From: Paenibacillus sonchi
GTDB taxonomy: Bacteria; Bacillota; Bacilli; Paenibacillales; Paenibacillaceae
DNA: 64,000 bases
NCBI RefSeq assembly: GCF_016772475.1
Contig: NZ_CP068595.1
Coordinates: 3,286,001-3,350,000, forward strand
Direction of reading: 5' to 3'
Positions 18,463 through 27,931 of this stretch are shown here, one piece after another. The notes under the pieces are model-generated. The model saw only the letters and a list, made by a program, of their open reading frames with translations, ran no database searches and was not told the DNA's origin. Within the stretch, counting starts at the first letter, position 1. Each line of letters begins with the position of its first letter. A program made the translations under genes and the position numbers.

Positions 18463-18697
18463 AGCTGGACGCAGCAATAATATCATGAATTTTACAGTGT
18501 GCTCCACCCGTGAATTGTAGTATCATGTCCATATAAATAACACTAAATGTTATTTATATTTTAAAATTTGCATAAACAATTCTTATATTCTCAAAATAAA
18601 CCCCCGTTAGATGAACCGTGTGTATTCAGTTGTAAACGTTAAATCCTGCCATTTCGCCCCTCTTGAAAGAGCTTATCAAAGGTTTTGTAAAAAAAGA

Positions 18698-18749
18698 TTT
18701 AAAATTAACTATCGGTGTGGTATAGTGTTGTTACGTAACAATACGTTAC
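18698..18749 (+). promoter_or_regulatory. Promoter and FrlR-like operator of the fructosamine operon
   Basis: TTTAAA (18698) and TGGTATAGT (extended -10, TATAGT at 18721) are 17 bp apart. Directly downstream, 18730-18749 reads gttacgtaacaatacgttac: a perfect 10-bp palindrome GTTACGTAAC overlapping an inverted pair GTAAC-N5-GTTAC. A very similar sequence precedes the deglycase gene at 23749-23766. The position over the transcription start suits repression by the GntR-type regulator of this locus. Confidence 0.7.
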
Positions 18750-18794
18750 CTATTTTGTGTTACATAAGTTAATCATCGATGGGAGGTATTTACA

Positions 18795-20107
18795 ATGTAT
18801 CGGATGGGACGAAAATTGGGCTTGTTAATGTTGGCGGGTTTATTGGTAGTACTGACGGCGTGCAGCGGCAATAATTCTACTCCTGCAGCCAATGGGAATG
18901 GAGATTCGAAAGGCAAGACAACAACGCTTAAGTTTTTTCACCGCTGGCCCAATGAACCAAGAAATTCGTATTTCAATTACATTAAGGAGGAATTCGAAAA
19001 ACAGAATCCGGGTGTCAAAATTGAGATGGAATCCGTCCTGAACGATAACTACAAGGAGAAAATCAAGGTTCTTGTCTCCTCGGGGACATCCCGGATGTCT
19101 TCTCCTCCTGGTCGGACAGCTTTGCCGAAAGTCTGGTCTCCTCCGGCAGAGTTGAAGATCTTACTTCTATGTACGACTCTGATCCGGACTGGGCAAAAAC
19201 CCTGGTTCAGAATCAGCTGAAATCCTTCACTTTTGATGACAAAATATATGGTGTGCCTTTTACCATGGATGGAAAGGTCTTCTTTTATAATAAGAAAATA
19301 TTCAACGAGCTGGGTCTGGAAAAACCAAAGACCTGGGACGAGTTCATAGCCCTGCTGGACAAGCTTAAGTCTTCCGGCTACGACACGCCGATTATCGAAG
19401 GCCTCCAGGATTCCTGGGCCGTGGGGCACTACCTGGGCACAATGAATCAGCGGATGCTGAGTCCGGAGGTGCTGGCAACTGACTATGCAGTAGGTACAGG
19501 CCAGTTTACCGATCCGGGATATCTACAGGTACTGAAGTATTGGCAGAAATTATCTTCATATATGGGGCCAAACGCGACTTCCGTCAACCATGAAGCGACG
19601 AGAAATATGTTCATCGCCGGAGAAGTACCGATCCATTATTTGCAGTTTGCCGAGCTGGGTTATCTGAAAGATAAACCCGATCTTGAGTTTGATTATTTTA
19701 ACTTCCCGCAGTTCTCCGAAGGTAAAGGGAATGCCGAAGGTCTGACAGGTGCACCTGAAGGATTCATGATCAGCAAGGAAACAGCCAATAAAGAGCTTGC
19801 CGAGAAATTTGTAAAGTTCATTGTCTCTCCTGAGAATGCAGCGAAGTTTCAGCAGGATGTAGGTTCTATGACAACTGTAATTGGTGCGGCTACGAAGGAG
19901 AATTCCCCGCCGGGAACCCTGGAAGCGATCGAAGTGATCCAGAAGGCGGCAGAAACCACCCCTTGGCTTGATAATGCGATGGATGCCAGCGTAGCCGATG
20001 CCTTTATGCGTGGAGGCCAAGCCATTGCTGCGGATATCGAGACTCCTGAAAATGTGCTCAAAGAAGTGCAAACCGCAGCGGCGAAGCTTCAAGCAGTCAA
20101 AAAGTAG
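18795..20107 (+). pseudogene. Sugar ABC transporter substrate-binding lipoprotein (FrlO-like), frameshifted
   Basis: A binding protein of about 437 residues: lipobox L-T-A-C at about residue 22, then T-T-T-L-K-F-F-H-R-W-P. The frame breaks in the G4 run at 19082-19085. With one more G the text reads S-S-G-D-I-P-D-V-F-S-S-W-S-D-S-F-A and joins the downstream frame that ends normally at 20107. It is the first gene of an operon with two permeases and an FrlD-like kinase, so its expected substrate is a fructosamine such as fructoselysine. The break at a homopolymer may be a sequence error; if real, uptake would be lost. Confidence 0.8.
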
Positions 20108-20213
20108 AAACGAAGTGCTTCAACTGTGAAGAGGGGGCTTTGCTCCCCTCTTTCTTCTAAGATACAGGGAAATGCGTCTAACTGGGTTCCCGGGATAAAA
20201 CAGGGGGAAAGTG

Positions 20214-21098
20214 ATGAGAACAAGAAGAACGATAGCTCCTTATTTGTTTGTCTTGCCGTGTGTGCTGATGCTTGCAGTCTTCGTATATATGCCACTTATC
20301 CAGAATTTCTTCTATAGCTTTCAGAATATCTCACTGCTGTCAGGAAAAAGCTCATTCGCCGGTTTTGATAACTATAGAACACTGTTCTCCGACCCTGTTG
20401 TGGGCAAAGCCTTAATCAATAATGTGAAATATGCAGTGATCTCATTGCTCTTCCAGGTAGGATTTGGACTGGTTCTGGCCGCCATCCTGGAGGAAGAGTT
20501 TCTGAGAAAGGTCTCGGCGGTATTCCGGACGATCTTTTTTATACCCGTTATTATTTCCATTACGGTTATCTGTTTGTTATTTTCCTTCGTCTATAACCCG
20601 ACGGACGGTCTGCTGAATATGTTCCTGCAAGCTGTGGGACTTGATTCCTGGGCTAAACCATGGCTGGGTTCCGGTACTACAGCCATTTATGCCGTCATTG
20701 CGGTATCGCAGTGGCAGAGCATCGGCTATTGCATGATGTTGTTCATTGTGGCCATTCAGAAAATTCCGCGCGACCTCTATGAAGCGGCCAAAATCGACGG
20801 GGCAGGCAAAATAAAAATCTTTTTCAGCATCACGCTGCCTCAGGTAAAAGAAATGATTTTTGTAAATTCACTTCTGACCATAACAGGGGCGTTTATGGTA
20901 TTTAACGAACCCTTTATTCTAACCAAGGGCGGAGGTCCCGGAACCAGCTCCATTACGATTGCGGTTCTGATGTATCAGAATGGTTTTGTCAGAGACAGCA
21001 TGGGTTATGCCGCGACCATCTCACTGCTTATTTTTGTCATTACAGCAGTGCTGGCGCTCATACAGACGTTGTCATTCAGAACAGGGAAGGGGGACTGA
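20214..21098 (+). CDS. frlN: Sugar ABC transporter permease (MalF/FrlN-like)
   Basis: A 294-residue inner membrane protein with six membrane segments, starting with the typical A-P-Y-L-F-V-L-P-C-V-L-M. The EAA loop that contacts the ATPase is E-A-A-K-I-D-G-A-G-K at about residue 192. An ATG at 20214 with AGGGGGA is chosen over the GTG three bases earlier. It follows the binding-protein gene and lies two bases before the second permease. No ATPase gene is present in the locus, so it probably uses a shared MsmX-type ATPase, as the Bacillus Frl system does. The symbol rests on locus context. Confidence 0.85.
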   Translation: MRTRRTIAPYLFVLPCVLMLAVFVYMPLIQNFFYSFQNISLLSGKSSFAGFDNYRTLFSDPVVGKALINNVKYAVISLLFQVGFGLVLAAILEEEFLRKVSAVFRTIFFIPVIISITVICLLFSFVYNPTDGLLNMFLQAVGLDSWAKPWLGSGTTAIYAVIAVSQWQSIGYCMMLFIVAIQKIPRDLYEAAKIDGAGKIKIFFSITLPQVKEMIFVNSLLTITGAFMVFNEPFILTKGGGPGTSSITIAVLMYQNGFVRDSMGYAATISLLIFVITAVLALIQTLSFRTGKGD

Positions 21099-21100
21099 AC

Positions 21101-21928
21101 ATGGCCGGCAAGCTGTCTATCTACAGACTCATTGTGCTGCTGCCTCTCCTGGTAGGGGTAGTCCTGGTGGTGTACCCGTTGTTCTGGATGGTGTCCTCAT
21201 CATTTAAAAGCTACGATGAAATTTTTGGTTCTGTTTGGAATCTGCCAAGCGAGTGGCTGTTCTCGAACTACGTAACCGCCTGGACCAAAGGGATCGGCAA
21301 TTATTTTATGAACAGTGTGATTGTCACCGTCAGCACGATTGCGGGCGTTGTCGTCATTGCTTCACTGTGTGCATATGGACTGAGCCGCTTCCGTTTCCGG
21401 TACAGCAAAACGCTGTTTTTGTTCGTGCTCGGTGGAATGATGCTGGACCCGCAGGTGTGTCTCGTACCGCTGTACAAGCTTTTGCAGAATTTAAATATTC
21501 ATAATACGTATTTTGCCCTGATTCTGCCCTACATTGCCTTCAGGCTGTCGATCGCAGTGCTGCTCATCCGCTCTTATTTCCTGGGCATCCCCAAGGAGAT
21601 TGAAGAGTCGGCAACCATGGACGGGTGTTCGGTCTTCCGGACCTATCTCAATATTTTTCTGCCCATGTCTCTTCCGATTATTATGACTACCATCATCCTT
21701 ACCTCCTATTATGCCTGGAACGAGTTTCTGTTCTCTATTATCTTTATTGACTCTGACAAATACAGAACCATTCCGGCCGGGCTGATGAACTTCAAAGATG
21801 CATTGTCAACCGACTGGGGGGTTCTGCTGGCCGGGCTGGTCATCTCTTCAATGCCGCTTATTATTCTATTTATTTTTATGCAGAAATACTTCATCCAGGG
21901 CATGTCTGAAGGCTCTGTAAAAGGCTGA
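21101..21928 (+). CDS. frlM: Sugar ABC transporter permease (MalG/FrlM-like)
   Basis: A 275-residue membrane protein with six helices and the EAA-type loop E-E-S-A-T-M-D-G-C-S at about residue 168. It starts two bases after the stop of the first permease, with AAGGGGGA inside the end of that gene, so the two are coupled. MalG-type partners of this class form the heterodimeric channel. No defects seen. Confidence 0.85.
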   Translation: MAGKLSIYRLIVLLPLLVGVVLVVYPLFWMVSSSFKSYDEIFGSVWNLPSEWLFSNYVTAWTKGIGNYFMNSVIVTVSTIAGVVVIASLCAYGLSRFRFRYSKTLFLFVLGGMMLDPQVCLVPLYKLLQNLNIHNTYFALILPYIAFRLSIAVLLIRSYFLGIPKEIEESATMDGCSVFRTYLNIFLPMSLPIIMTTIILTSYYAWNEFLFSIIFIDSDKYRTIPAGLMNFKDALSTDWGVLLAGLVISSMPLIILFIFMQKYFIQGMSEGSVKG

Positions 21929-21961
21929 ATATCGCACATAAGAACTTGGGAGGATTTATCC

Positions 21962-22780
21962 ATGAGAATGATTGCCGTAGGCGACAATGTTGCGGATTGT
22001 TATTTGGATCAAGGGCTCTACTATCCCGGAGGCAATGCCGTCAATGTGGCCGTGAACTGTAAGCGGAACGGATGCGAGGAAGTGTCCTATATCGGTGTAT
22101 TCGGGAATGACAAGAAGTCCGATCATATTATGGACTCGCTGGATAAGGAAGGAATCAGCTACCGTTATTCACGCAGGGTGTATGCGGACAGCGGCTCGCC
22201 CGGTGTGAAGCTGGTCGGCAATGACAGAGTATTCGTACGCGGTGCCCAGGATACAGCCCAGCATCTGCTCCGGCTGCGCCTAATGCCTGCGGATCTGGAA
22301 TATATCGCCGGGCATGACGTCTGCCATACCAGCTGTTATTCCAGCATAGAGAGGGAGCTTCCTGTAATTAAGGAACACTGCGATATTTCCTTCGATTTCT
22401 CCACAAGGACGGATGAGGATTATTTGGGGCAGGTGTGCCCTCATATTAAATATGCATTTTTTTCGGGTGCGGAGCTTGACTCTGTGCAGATTGAAGCACT
22501 CATAAAGACCTGCCACCGGCTGGGGACGGAAATTGTAGGCATAACGAAAGGAAGTGAAGGCGCGCTGTTCTCCAGAAACGGTGTGCTGTACAAACAAGGA
22601 GTCACTCCGGCGGAGGTCGTGGATACGATGGGAGCGGGAGACAGCTTCATTGCCGGATTTCTGGTATCTTATCTAAAAAAAGGAGTTATGGAAGAGGCGC
22701 TGCAGTCCGGGGCAAATTCTGCCGCGTATACCTGCACCTTTTACGGGGGATTCGGGTACCCCAAACCCATAGGGGAATAA
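21962..22780 (+). CDS. frlD: PfkB family kinase, fructoselysine 6-kinase-like (FrlD)
   Basis: A 272-residue sugar kinase. The N-terminal G-D-N-V-A-D-C-Y and G-G-N-A-V-N-V-A-V-N motifs and the C-terminal D-T-M-G-A-G-D-S-F-I-A-G-F (anion hole and catalytic Asp) match FrlD better than general ribokinases; the shared G-G-N-A-V-N-V-A-V and I-A-G-F stretches are nearly identical. It phosphorylates the fructosamine at C6 in the cytoplasm, making the substrate of the deglycase encoded downstream. GGGAGG lies before the ATG. It is the last gene of the operon before a terminator. Confidence 0.8.
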   Translation: MRMIAVGDNVADCYLDQGLYYPGGNAVNVAVNCKRNGCEEVSYIGVFGNDKKSDHIMDSLDKEGISYRYSRRVYADSGSPGVKLVGNDRVFVRGAQDTAQHLLRLRLMPADLEYIAGHDVCHTSCYSSIERELPVIKEHCDISFDFSTRTDEDYLGQVCPHIKYAFFSGAELDSVQIEALIKTCHRLGTEIVGITKGSEGALFSRNGVLYKQGVTPAEVVDTMGAGDSFIAGFLVSYLKKGVMEEALQSGANSAAYTCTFYGGFGYPKPIGE

Positions 22781-22804
22781 TTATACACCTGAATGTACGG
22801 TCAC

Positions 22805-22834
22805 AAGCTGTTCATTGCTTGAACAGCTTTTTTT
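22805..22834 (+). terminator. Terminator after the kinase gene
   Basis: AAGCTGTTC pairs with GAACAGCTT around a seven-base loop, followed by a run of T. Confidence 0.85.
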
Positions 22835-22854
22835 GACATGTTATTTATTGCTCA

Positions 22855-23574
22855 CTAAATATACAATACGAATTTGTCGCCTACGATATGCTGTTCTCCG
22901 TAATGAATGATTTCCATGGTGGAGGAAACAACGGTGCCCTGGGAGAGCAGCAGCGGATAGCCGACCGGAATCCCCAAGTACTGTGCTTGTGCCGAATCGG
23001 CAAATACGGTCTGGATCGATTTGCGCTGGCGCATGAAGGAGACATCACGTTTGGCTTTGATAGTAGCGTACAGCGAATGGTTGTCCATATTTTCCTGCAG
23101 CAAAAAGTTATAGGCATCTGTAAATACAGCGTAATCCATCATTACCGGAACTTCGTCGGCCAGCATAATGCGGCGGATCGCTACAAGACTGGAGTTCACA
23201 GGAACATTCAGCGCTTCAGCCAGTTTGGAGGTGGCACTGATCTGCCGCTGTTCAACCAATTTGGAAGAAGGTCTAAGGTTGTTAAGCTTGCAAATTTCTG
23301 TAAATCCCAATACCGAGGGGCCGAATTTCGCTTGAATCTTAGGTGTGGTGATAAAGGTGCCTTTCCCTTGCTTGCGGTCAAGCAAGCCCTCTTCAATCAA
23401 TTCACTGATCGCAGTCCTGACCGTGCGCCGGCTGATCGAGTACATTTCACATAACTCAAATTCAGTGGGAATCTTCTGCCCCGGCTTCATGATGCCGGCT
23501 TCGATATCGGATTTGATAATGTCTTTTAACTGCACATAAAGAGGGATAATGCTATCCGGCTGTAATTGTCTCAT
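22855..23574 (-). CDS. frlR: GntR/UTRA family repressor (FrlR-like)
   Basis: A 239-residue regulator with an N-terminal GntR winged helix (I-P-T-E-F-E-L-C-E-M-Y-S-I-S-R-R-T-V-R) and a C-terminal UTRA sugar-phosphate-binding domain from residue 90. AAAGGAG precedes the ATG. It lies between the transport/kinase operon and the deglycase gene and is read against them, as expected for the local repressor. Palindromic TTACGT-type sites occur in front of both target units (18730-18749 and 23749-23766). The effector is probably a phosphorylated fructosamine, by analogy to FrlR. Confidence 0.82.
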   Translation of the reverse strand: MRQLQPDSIIPLYVQLKDIIKSDIEAGIMKPGQKIPTEFELCEMYSISRRTVRTAISELIEEGLLDRKQGKGTFITTPKIQAKFGPSVLGFTEICKLNNLRPSSKLVEQRQISATSKLAEALNVPVNSSLVAIRRIMLADEVPVMMDYAVFTDAYNFLLQENMDNHSLYATIKAKRDVSFMRQRKSIQTVFADSAQAQYLGIPVGYPLLLSQGTVVSSTMEIIHYGEQHIVGDKFVLYI

Positions 23575-23710
23575 TGCAACTCCTTTTGAGAACGATATTA
23601 GAATTCAACTAATTATTATAACGTTGGCGATTATTGCTGTCAAAAGCCAACCACAGGTAATATATAATACTTTTTTTATAATGTAAACTGTTTGAACTTC
23701 AGGAAAAGGG

Positions 23711-23766
23711 TTGATTTCAGGCAATATCCATAGTAACATATAGATACATTACGTTACATGACGTAA
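23711..23766 (+). promoter_or_regulatory. Promoter and operator of the deglycase gene
   Basis: TTGATT (23711) and TAACAT (23734) are 17 bp apart. Just downstream TTACGT-N6-ACGTAA (23749-23766) is a perfect inverted repeat, related to the operator before the ABC operon. I infer coordinated control by the adjacent GntR/UTRA protein. Confidence 0.65.
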
Positions 23767-23822
23767 CAAATAGATGTTTCTGGCCTGCCGGAGATATCTA
23801 CAACAAGAGGAGGAATTTATCA

Positions 23823-24809
23823 ATGAACCAAGAGCATGTGCAACAACTGGAAGCAGCGATTCAGGCCGTAGCCCAAAGAAAGGTATCCAATTTCTATTTT
23901 GTAGCCTGCGGCGGCTCGCTCGCAAACGTTACACCAGCGCAATATATTCTGGATCGTGAGATTGAGATCCCCTCAGCCGCTTATTCCTCTAACGAATTTA
24001 TTCACCGTTCCCCCAAAGCGCTTGGACCAAGTTCCGTAGTCATTACCTGCTCCCACTCCGGGAACACCCCGGAAACGGTTGCGGCAACGGCATTTGCCCG
24101 TGAGAAGGGTGCATTGACGATTTGCCTGACCAATCTGGTGGATTCACCGCTCTGGGAGGCTGCAGAATTCAAACTGCATTACAATTATGCCCCTTATGGC
24201 GAGGCTCTCCGCGGGGAAGAAACCAGCATGGCTATCCTGTACCGGCTGGTATTCGGCATTCTTCAGACTTTGTATCCGAATGAGAAATATGCCAACGCGA
24301 TCAGTTCCATTGAGAACGGCCTGCATGGTGTGTATGAACGGAATAAGGCCTTAACCTTGGACGCCGCCAAAGCATTCGGACGCAATTACAAGCGGGAAAA
24401 GCTGATTTACACCATGGCCAGCGGAATTAACTATTCTGTAGCCTACTCGTTCGCCATCTGCCTGCTGCAGGAGATGCAATGGATTCATTCCAGTGCCATC
24501 CATTCCGGAGAATACTTCCATGGACCTTTTGAAATTACAGACTTTGATGTACCGTTCATCGTGATTAAAGGACTGGGAGAAACCCGGCCGCTGGATGACC
24601 GTGCTTACGATTTCTGCGTGAAATATTCCGACAAAACGATTCTGATTGATGCGGAGACTTTCGACCTGGAGGGAATCTCCCCGGATGTGCGTTCGTACTT
24701 TACGAACCTTGTAGCTGGTGTAGTACTCAGACAGTACGCACAGCATTTATCTGAAGAAACCGGACATGCGCTTTCGGTGCGCCGTTATATGTGGAAGATG
24801 GAATATTAA
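23823..24809 (+). CDS. frlB: SIS domain protein, fructoselysine-6-phosphate deglycase-like (FrlB)
   Basis: A 328-residue enzyme with two SIS sugar-isomerase domains. The phosphosugar-binding loop T-C-S-H-S-G-N-T-P-E-T-V is at about residues 75-86, and the second domain carries the H-G-P-F-E region. FrlB-type enzymes split 6-phosphofructosamines into glucose 6-phosphate and the free amine. AGAGGAGG precedes the ATG. The kinase, permeases and UTRA repressor next door make this assignment much more likely than a glucosamine-6-phosphate deaminase-type role. Confidence 0.82.
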   Translation: MNQEHVQQLEAAIQAVAQRKVSNFYFVACGGSLANVTPAQYILDREIEIPSAAYSSNEFIHRSPKALGPSSVVITCSHSGNTPETVAATAFAREKGALTICLTNLVDSPLWEAAEFKLHYNYAPYGEALRGEETSMAILYRLVFGILQTLYPNEKYANAISSIENGLHGVYERNKALTLDAAKAFGRNYKREKLIYTMASGINYSVAYSFAICLLQEMQWIHSSAIHSGEYFHGPFEITDFDVPFIVIKGLGETRPLDDRAYDFCVKYSDKTILIDAETFDLEGISPDVRSYFTNLVAGVVLRQYAQHLSEETGHALSVRRYMWKMEY

Positions 24810-24863
24810 GATATTCCGGCAAGTTCAATCTATATAGGTAATATTTCTTAAGATCCAAAAAGT

Positions 24864-24896
24864 GAAACGGGAGCGGTAATGTTCCCGTTTCCTTTT
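24864..24896 (+). terminator. Terminator after the deglycase gene
   Basis: GAAACGGGA pairs with TCCCGTTTC around a loop of about ten bases, followed by a short T-rich stretch. Confidence 0.7.
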
Positions 24897-24949
24897 GGTT
24901 TGATTCCCGTTTCGTTGTCCGGAATTTAGCAGATGGGTGAGGGATTGAA

Positions 24950-25510
24950 ATGAGCATTTATCATTCAATAGATGATTTCTTGCATCGATTGGAGAGTACG
25001 CTTATATCCAATAAAGAGCCGGTCGATGCCAACCGGATTCTTGCCGAGCTGCGGGCCTCCTATAATGAAATGGGCAGGAACGGGGGCAGGCTGTATCTTA
25101 AGTATGCGGATGAGATCAAGGCTGTGCTGGAATACCCGGAAGAAGTCGTGATCAGTGAGGCTATGTATTCTGAGTTCAAACAGGGCTTCAGACAGCTGAA
25201 GAAGCTGTGGCAGGCCAAAAGGAATGTGGAAAGCTTCTATATTCATTGCTGCTGCCAGATCCGCCAGTTGCTCATATTTAACAGAGTATCAGAGGAACAC
25301 TGCCGCAGCTGTCATGGGACTCTTCTCTATTATTATGAAGAAAACTCCCAAATGGTCATGAAAAAATGCCAGGTCTGCAGAAGTATCTACAGCAGCAGAA
25401 CAGGCACACTAATTTCCGCCTCCGAAGGCCTGAAATTAAGCAGGGCAAGCAAACAAAACCTGCAAGAGGTGGTCAGCCCCGCCGAATGGATCGGATATTG
25501 CGGGGAGTGA
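24950..25510 (+). CDS. Hypothetical protein with a two-CxxC zinc-ribbon-like segment
   Basis: A 186-residue protein I do not recognise. Residues 1-105 are helical and charged. Residues 118-145 hold C-R-S-C and C-Q-V-C about 25 residues apart, spaced as in a zinc ribbon. There is no signal peptide or membrane helix, so it is probably cytoplasmic. GAGGG precedes the ATG. It stands alone between two hairpins, next to but not in the fructosamine locus. Confidence 0.65.
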   Translation: MSIYHSIDDFLHRLESTLISNKEPVDANRILAELRASYNEMGRNGGRLYLKYADEIKAVLEYPEEVVISEAMYSEFKQGFRQLKKLWQAKRNVESFYIHCCCQIRQLLIFNRVSEEHCRSCHGTLLYYYEENSQMVMKKCQVCRSIYSSRTGTLISASEGLKLSRASKQNLQEVVSPAEWIGYCGE

Positions 25511-25548
25511 AGGGATAAAGGAGCTTTGCTAATAGTTTCAATGGACTG

Positions 25549-25575
25549 GCCCGCCGTTACTGCGGGTCTTTTGTT
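25549..25575 (+). terminator. Weak terminator
   Basis: CCCGC and GCGGG flank a seven-base spacer followed by tcttttgttt. Confidence 0.5.
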
Positions 25576-25696
25576 TGATTTCTGGGGATACCCGGGCAAT
25601 GCATCTGCTCCCGTGCACTGGCTTGCCCAATAGGGTGAATGTGAAGCTCGGCAGCTTGAAGTCCGGTGTGGAATCCACCAGCCCATGAGGACAAAA

Positions 25697-25745
25697 TTCA
25701 CTTTGGGCAGCTTTTGTGCTACAATTAGACCGGACGGTCGGTTTA
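25697..25745 (+). promoter_or_regulatory. Promoter and operator of the second tetR-type gene
   Basis: TTCACT (25697) and TACAAT (25720) are 17 bp apart. Immediately after lies tagaccggacggtcggttta (25726-25745), an imperfect palindrome nearly identical to one before the neighbouring MFS gene at 26500-26520. This indicates autorepression. Confidence 0.7.
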
Positions 25746-25752
25746 GGAAGGG

Positions 25753-26361
25753 GTGATCAGGATTAAAGGACGTTCTGACGGAGAAGAGACAAAGAAACGG
25801 ATTGTGCAGAAGGCTGCGCAGCTGTTTGTTCAAAAAGGATATGGAGCTGTAACGATGAATGAGGTCTGTTCAGCGGCAAAGGTCAGCAAAGGCAGCCTGT
25901 ATCACCATTTTCCCAGTAAGGATGAGCTGTTCCTGTATGTGGTCGAAGATGATACGGAGCAGTGGCTTTCCCAGTGGGCAGAGAAGAGCAGCAGCATCAG
26001 TGGCCTGGAAGAGCGTTTCTATGCGCTGGGCGAGCATTATGCGAATGATTTCCAGAATCCCCTGATCCGGGCGCTCGAGGAATATGCCAGATCCCGTCCT
26101 CATTCCGATGAGGTCCATCAGCGTCTGGCGCAGCTCTACGAATCCGCCTCGGAGGCCTGCCGCAATCTGCTGCAAGAGGGAATGGACAGCGGATATCTGG
26201 TCAAGGGCGATCTGGACAATTACGTCATCGTTGTGAGCGGCCTGCTGGAGGGAGTCGCCAGAGTCAGCGAGATCATGGCCGCAGCAAAGGCACCGGAGGA
26301 TATCATGCAATATTACCGCGAAGCCATAGGGCTGCTGCTGCAGGGGATCCGTGCCCGGTAG
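25753..26361 (+). CDS. TetR/AcrR family repressor
   Basis: A 202-residue regulator with the TetR DNA-binding region M-N-E-V-C-S-A-A-K-V-S-K-G-S-L-Y-H-H-F and a helical ligand domain. The start is a GTG at 25753 close to GGAAGGGG; an ATG further in would cut the HTH. The shared palindrome before this gene and before the MFS gene 200 bp downstream marks the two as a regulator-efflux pair. Confidence 0.88.
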   Translation: MIRIKGRSDGEETKKRIVQKAAQLFVQKGYGAVTMNEVCSAAKVSKGSLYHHFPSKDELFLYVVEDDTEQWLSQWAEKSSSISGLEERFYALGEHYANDFQNPLIRALEEYARSRPHSDEVHQRLAQLYESASEACRNLLQEGMDSGYLVKGDLDNYVIVVSGLLEGVARVSEIMAAAKAPEDIMQYYREAIGLLLQGIRAR

Positions 26362-26499
26362 TCCATCCCGGTTAATAACGCTGCTCATGTAAGCCTCCAA
26401 TGAGTGGGAGGAATGGTGGAATGAGAGGTAAAAGTACCTTTGAATTCTCCGCGAGCGTGCTACGGTACCTCACAGGGTGATTTTCTTGTTGTCTTTAAA

Positions 26500-26520
26500 T
26501 AGACCGGATGGTCGGTCTTA
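26500..26520 (+). promoter_or_regulatory. TetR-type operator before the MFS gene
   Basis: The sequence contains AGACCG-N6-CGGTCT, a palindrome that differs from the one at 25726-25745 in only two bases. It is upstream of the MFS ribosome binding site. Confidence 0.7.
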
Positions 26521-26561
26521 TTGTTTTTTTGAAATTTTTTACTTAAGGGAACACCAAGGAT

Positions 26562-27841
26562 ATGAAGTTGGGTTCTGGAAATACGGGGGTTACTCAAATG
26601 ACATTGTTACTTAGAAACCGGGGAGCGATGCTGCTCCTGATGCTGAATATATTTCTGGCGTTTACAGGGATCGGACTGGTTGTCCCGATTATGCCTACTT
26701 ATATGAATGAGCTGGGGATCGGAGGCAGCATTGTCGGACTGCTGGTGGCAGCTTTTTCGCTGACCCAGCTGATCCTGTCGCCTCTTGCCGGAGGGCTGTC
26801 CGACCGGATGGGCCGGAAAAAATAATTGTCGGCGGGCTGGTTGTATTTGCGTTGTCGGAGCTGCTGTTTGGTCTTGCTGAGTCAAGCTGGCTGCTGTTTG
26901 CGTCGCGAATGCTGGGAGGCGCCGGAGCGGCAATGATTATGCCTGCGGTCATGGCCTATGTGGCGGATACGACCTCTATGGAGGAACGGGCCAAAGGCAT
27001 GGGGCTGATCAATGCGGCGATTACCACCGGTTTTATCATAGGACCGGGTCTCGGCGGCTATCTGGCTGAGCTTGGCATTCGTGTGCCCTTCTTCGCAGCT
27101 GCGGGGGCAGCGGCATTCGTTGCTGTGATGACCCTTATTGTACTGCCGGAGTCACGTTCAAGTGCAGAGCTGGGGGCAGCCAAGTCTACACAGGAAAATA
27201 AAGATAGTAAAGACAGTAAAGACAGTAAAGACAGCCTTATTACTCAACTGGTGCGTTCCTACCGGGAGCCTTATTTCTTCGGGCTGGTGATTGTCTTTGT
27301 GCTCTCCTTTGGACTTGCCAATTATGAGACAGTATTCGGATTGTTTGTCGATCATAAGTTTGGCTTCACGCCCAAAGATATCGCTTTTGTGATAACCTTT
27401 GGTTCGATTTCGGGGGCGGTGATTCAGGTTACGGCGTTCAGCTGGATTTTGAATCGTTTTGGGGAAAATAAAGTCATTTCGGCTTCACTGCTTGTTTCAG
27501 GCCTGTCCATCCTCCTGACTCTATTTGTGCATGGCTACTGGGCTATTGTCACTGTAACCTTCATTGTGTTTCTTGGGATGGATATTTTGCGGCCCGCTGT
27601 CGGTACGCAGCTCTCCAAAATGGCGTCGGAGTCGCAGCAGGGCTTCGTGATGGGCATGAATTCCGCGTATACAAGTCTAGGGAATATTGCCGGACCGATT
27701 GTTGCCGGAGTCCTCTTTGACCTCGATATCAACCTTCCGTATACTGTGGCTGCGCTTGTGCTCATGCTCTGCTTTATCATGTCGCTCGGTTCAAGAAAGC
27801 GGATGAACCGCCCGGATCTGCAGGCGAAACAGGCCGATTGA
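26562..27841 (+). pseudogene. MFS multidrug transporter, frameshifted after helix 2
   Basis: A DHA1-type transporter of about 426 residues. Helices 1-2 and the signature L-S-D-R-M-G-R-K-K are in frame from 26562, then TAA follows in the A6 run at 26817-26822. With one more A the frame reads R-K-K-I-I-V-G-G-L-V-V-F-A and continues cleanly to 27841 with ten more helices. A loop near residues 205-220 is rich in K-D-S repeats (agacagtaaa tandem). The start may instead be the ATG at 26598. The gene is expected to be repressed by the adjacent TetR. The indel could be a sequence error. Confidence 0.78.
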
Positions 27842-27854
27842 TATGCTCTGGATT

Positions 27855-27882
27855 TTGGCACGGGGCTAATCTGTGATACTAT
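27855..27882 (+). promoter_or_regulatory. Promoter of tex
   Basis: TTGGCA and TACTAT are 16 bp apart, about 50 bp before the TTG start of tex. Confidence 0.55.
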
Positions 27883-27931
27883 TTTAGGTAGACCATATGA
27901 ACACAGACCGTGTACGGAAAGAGGGATTTCA

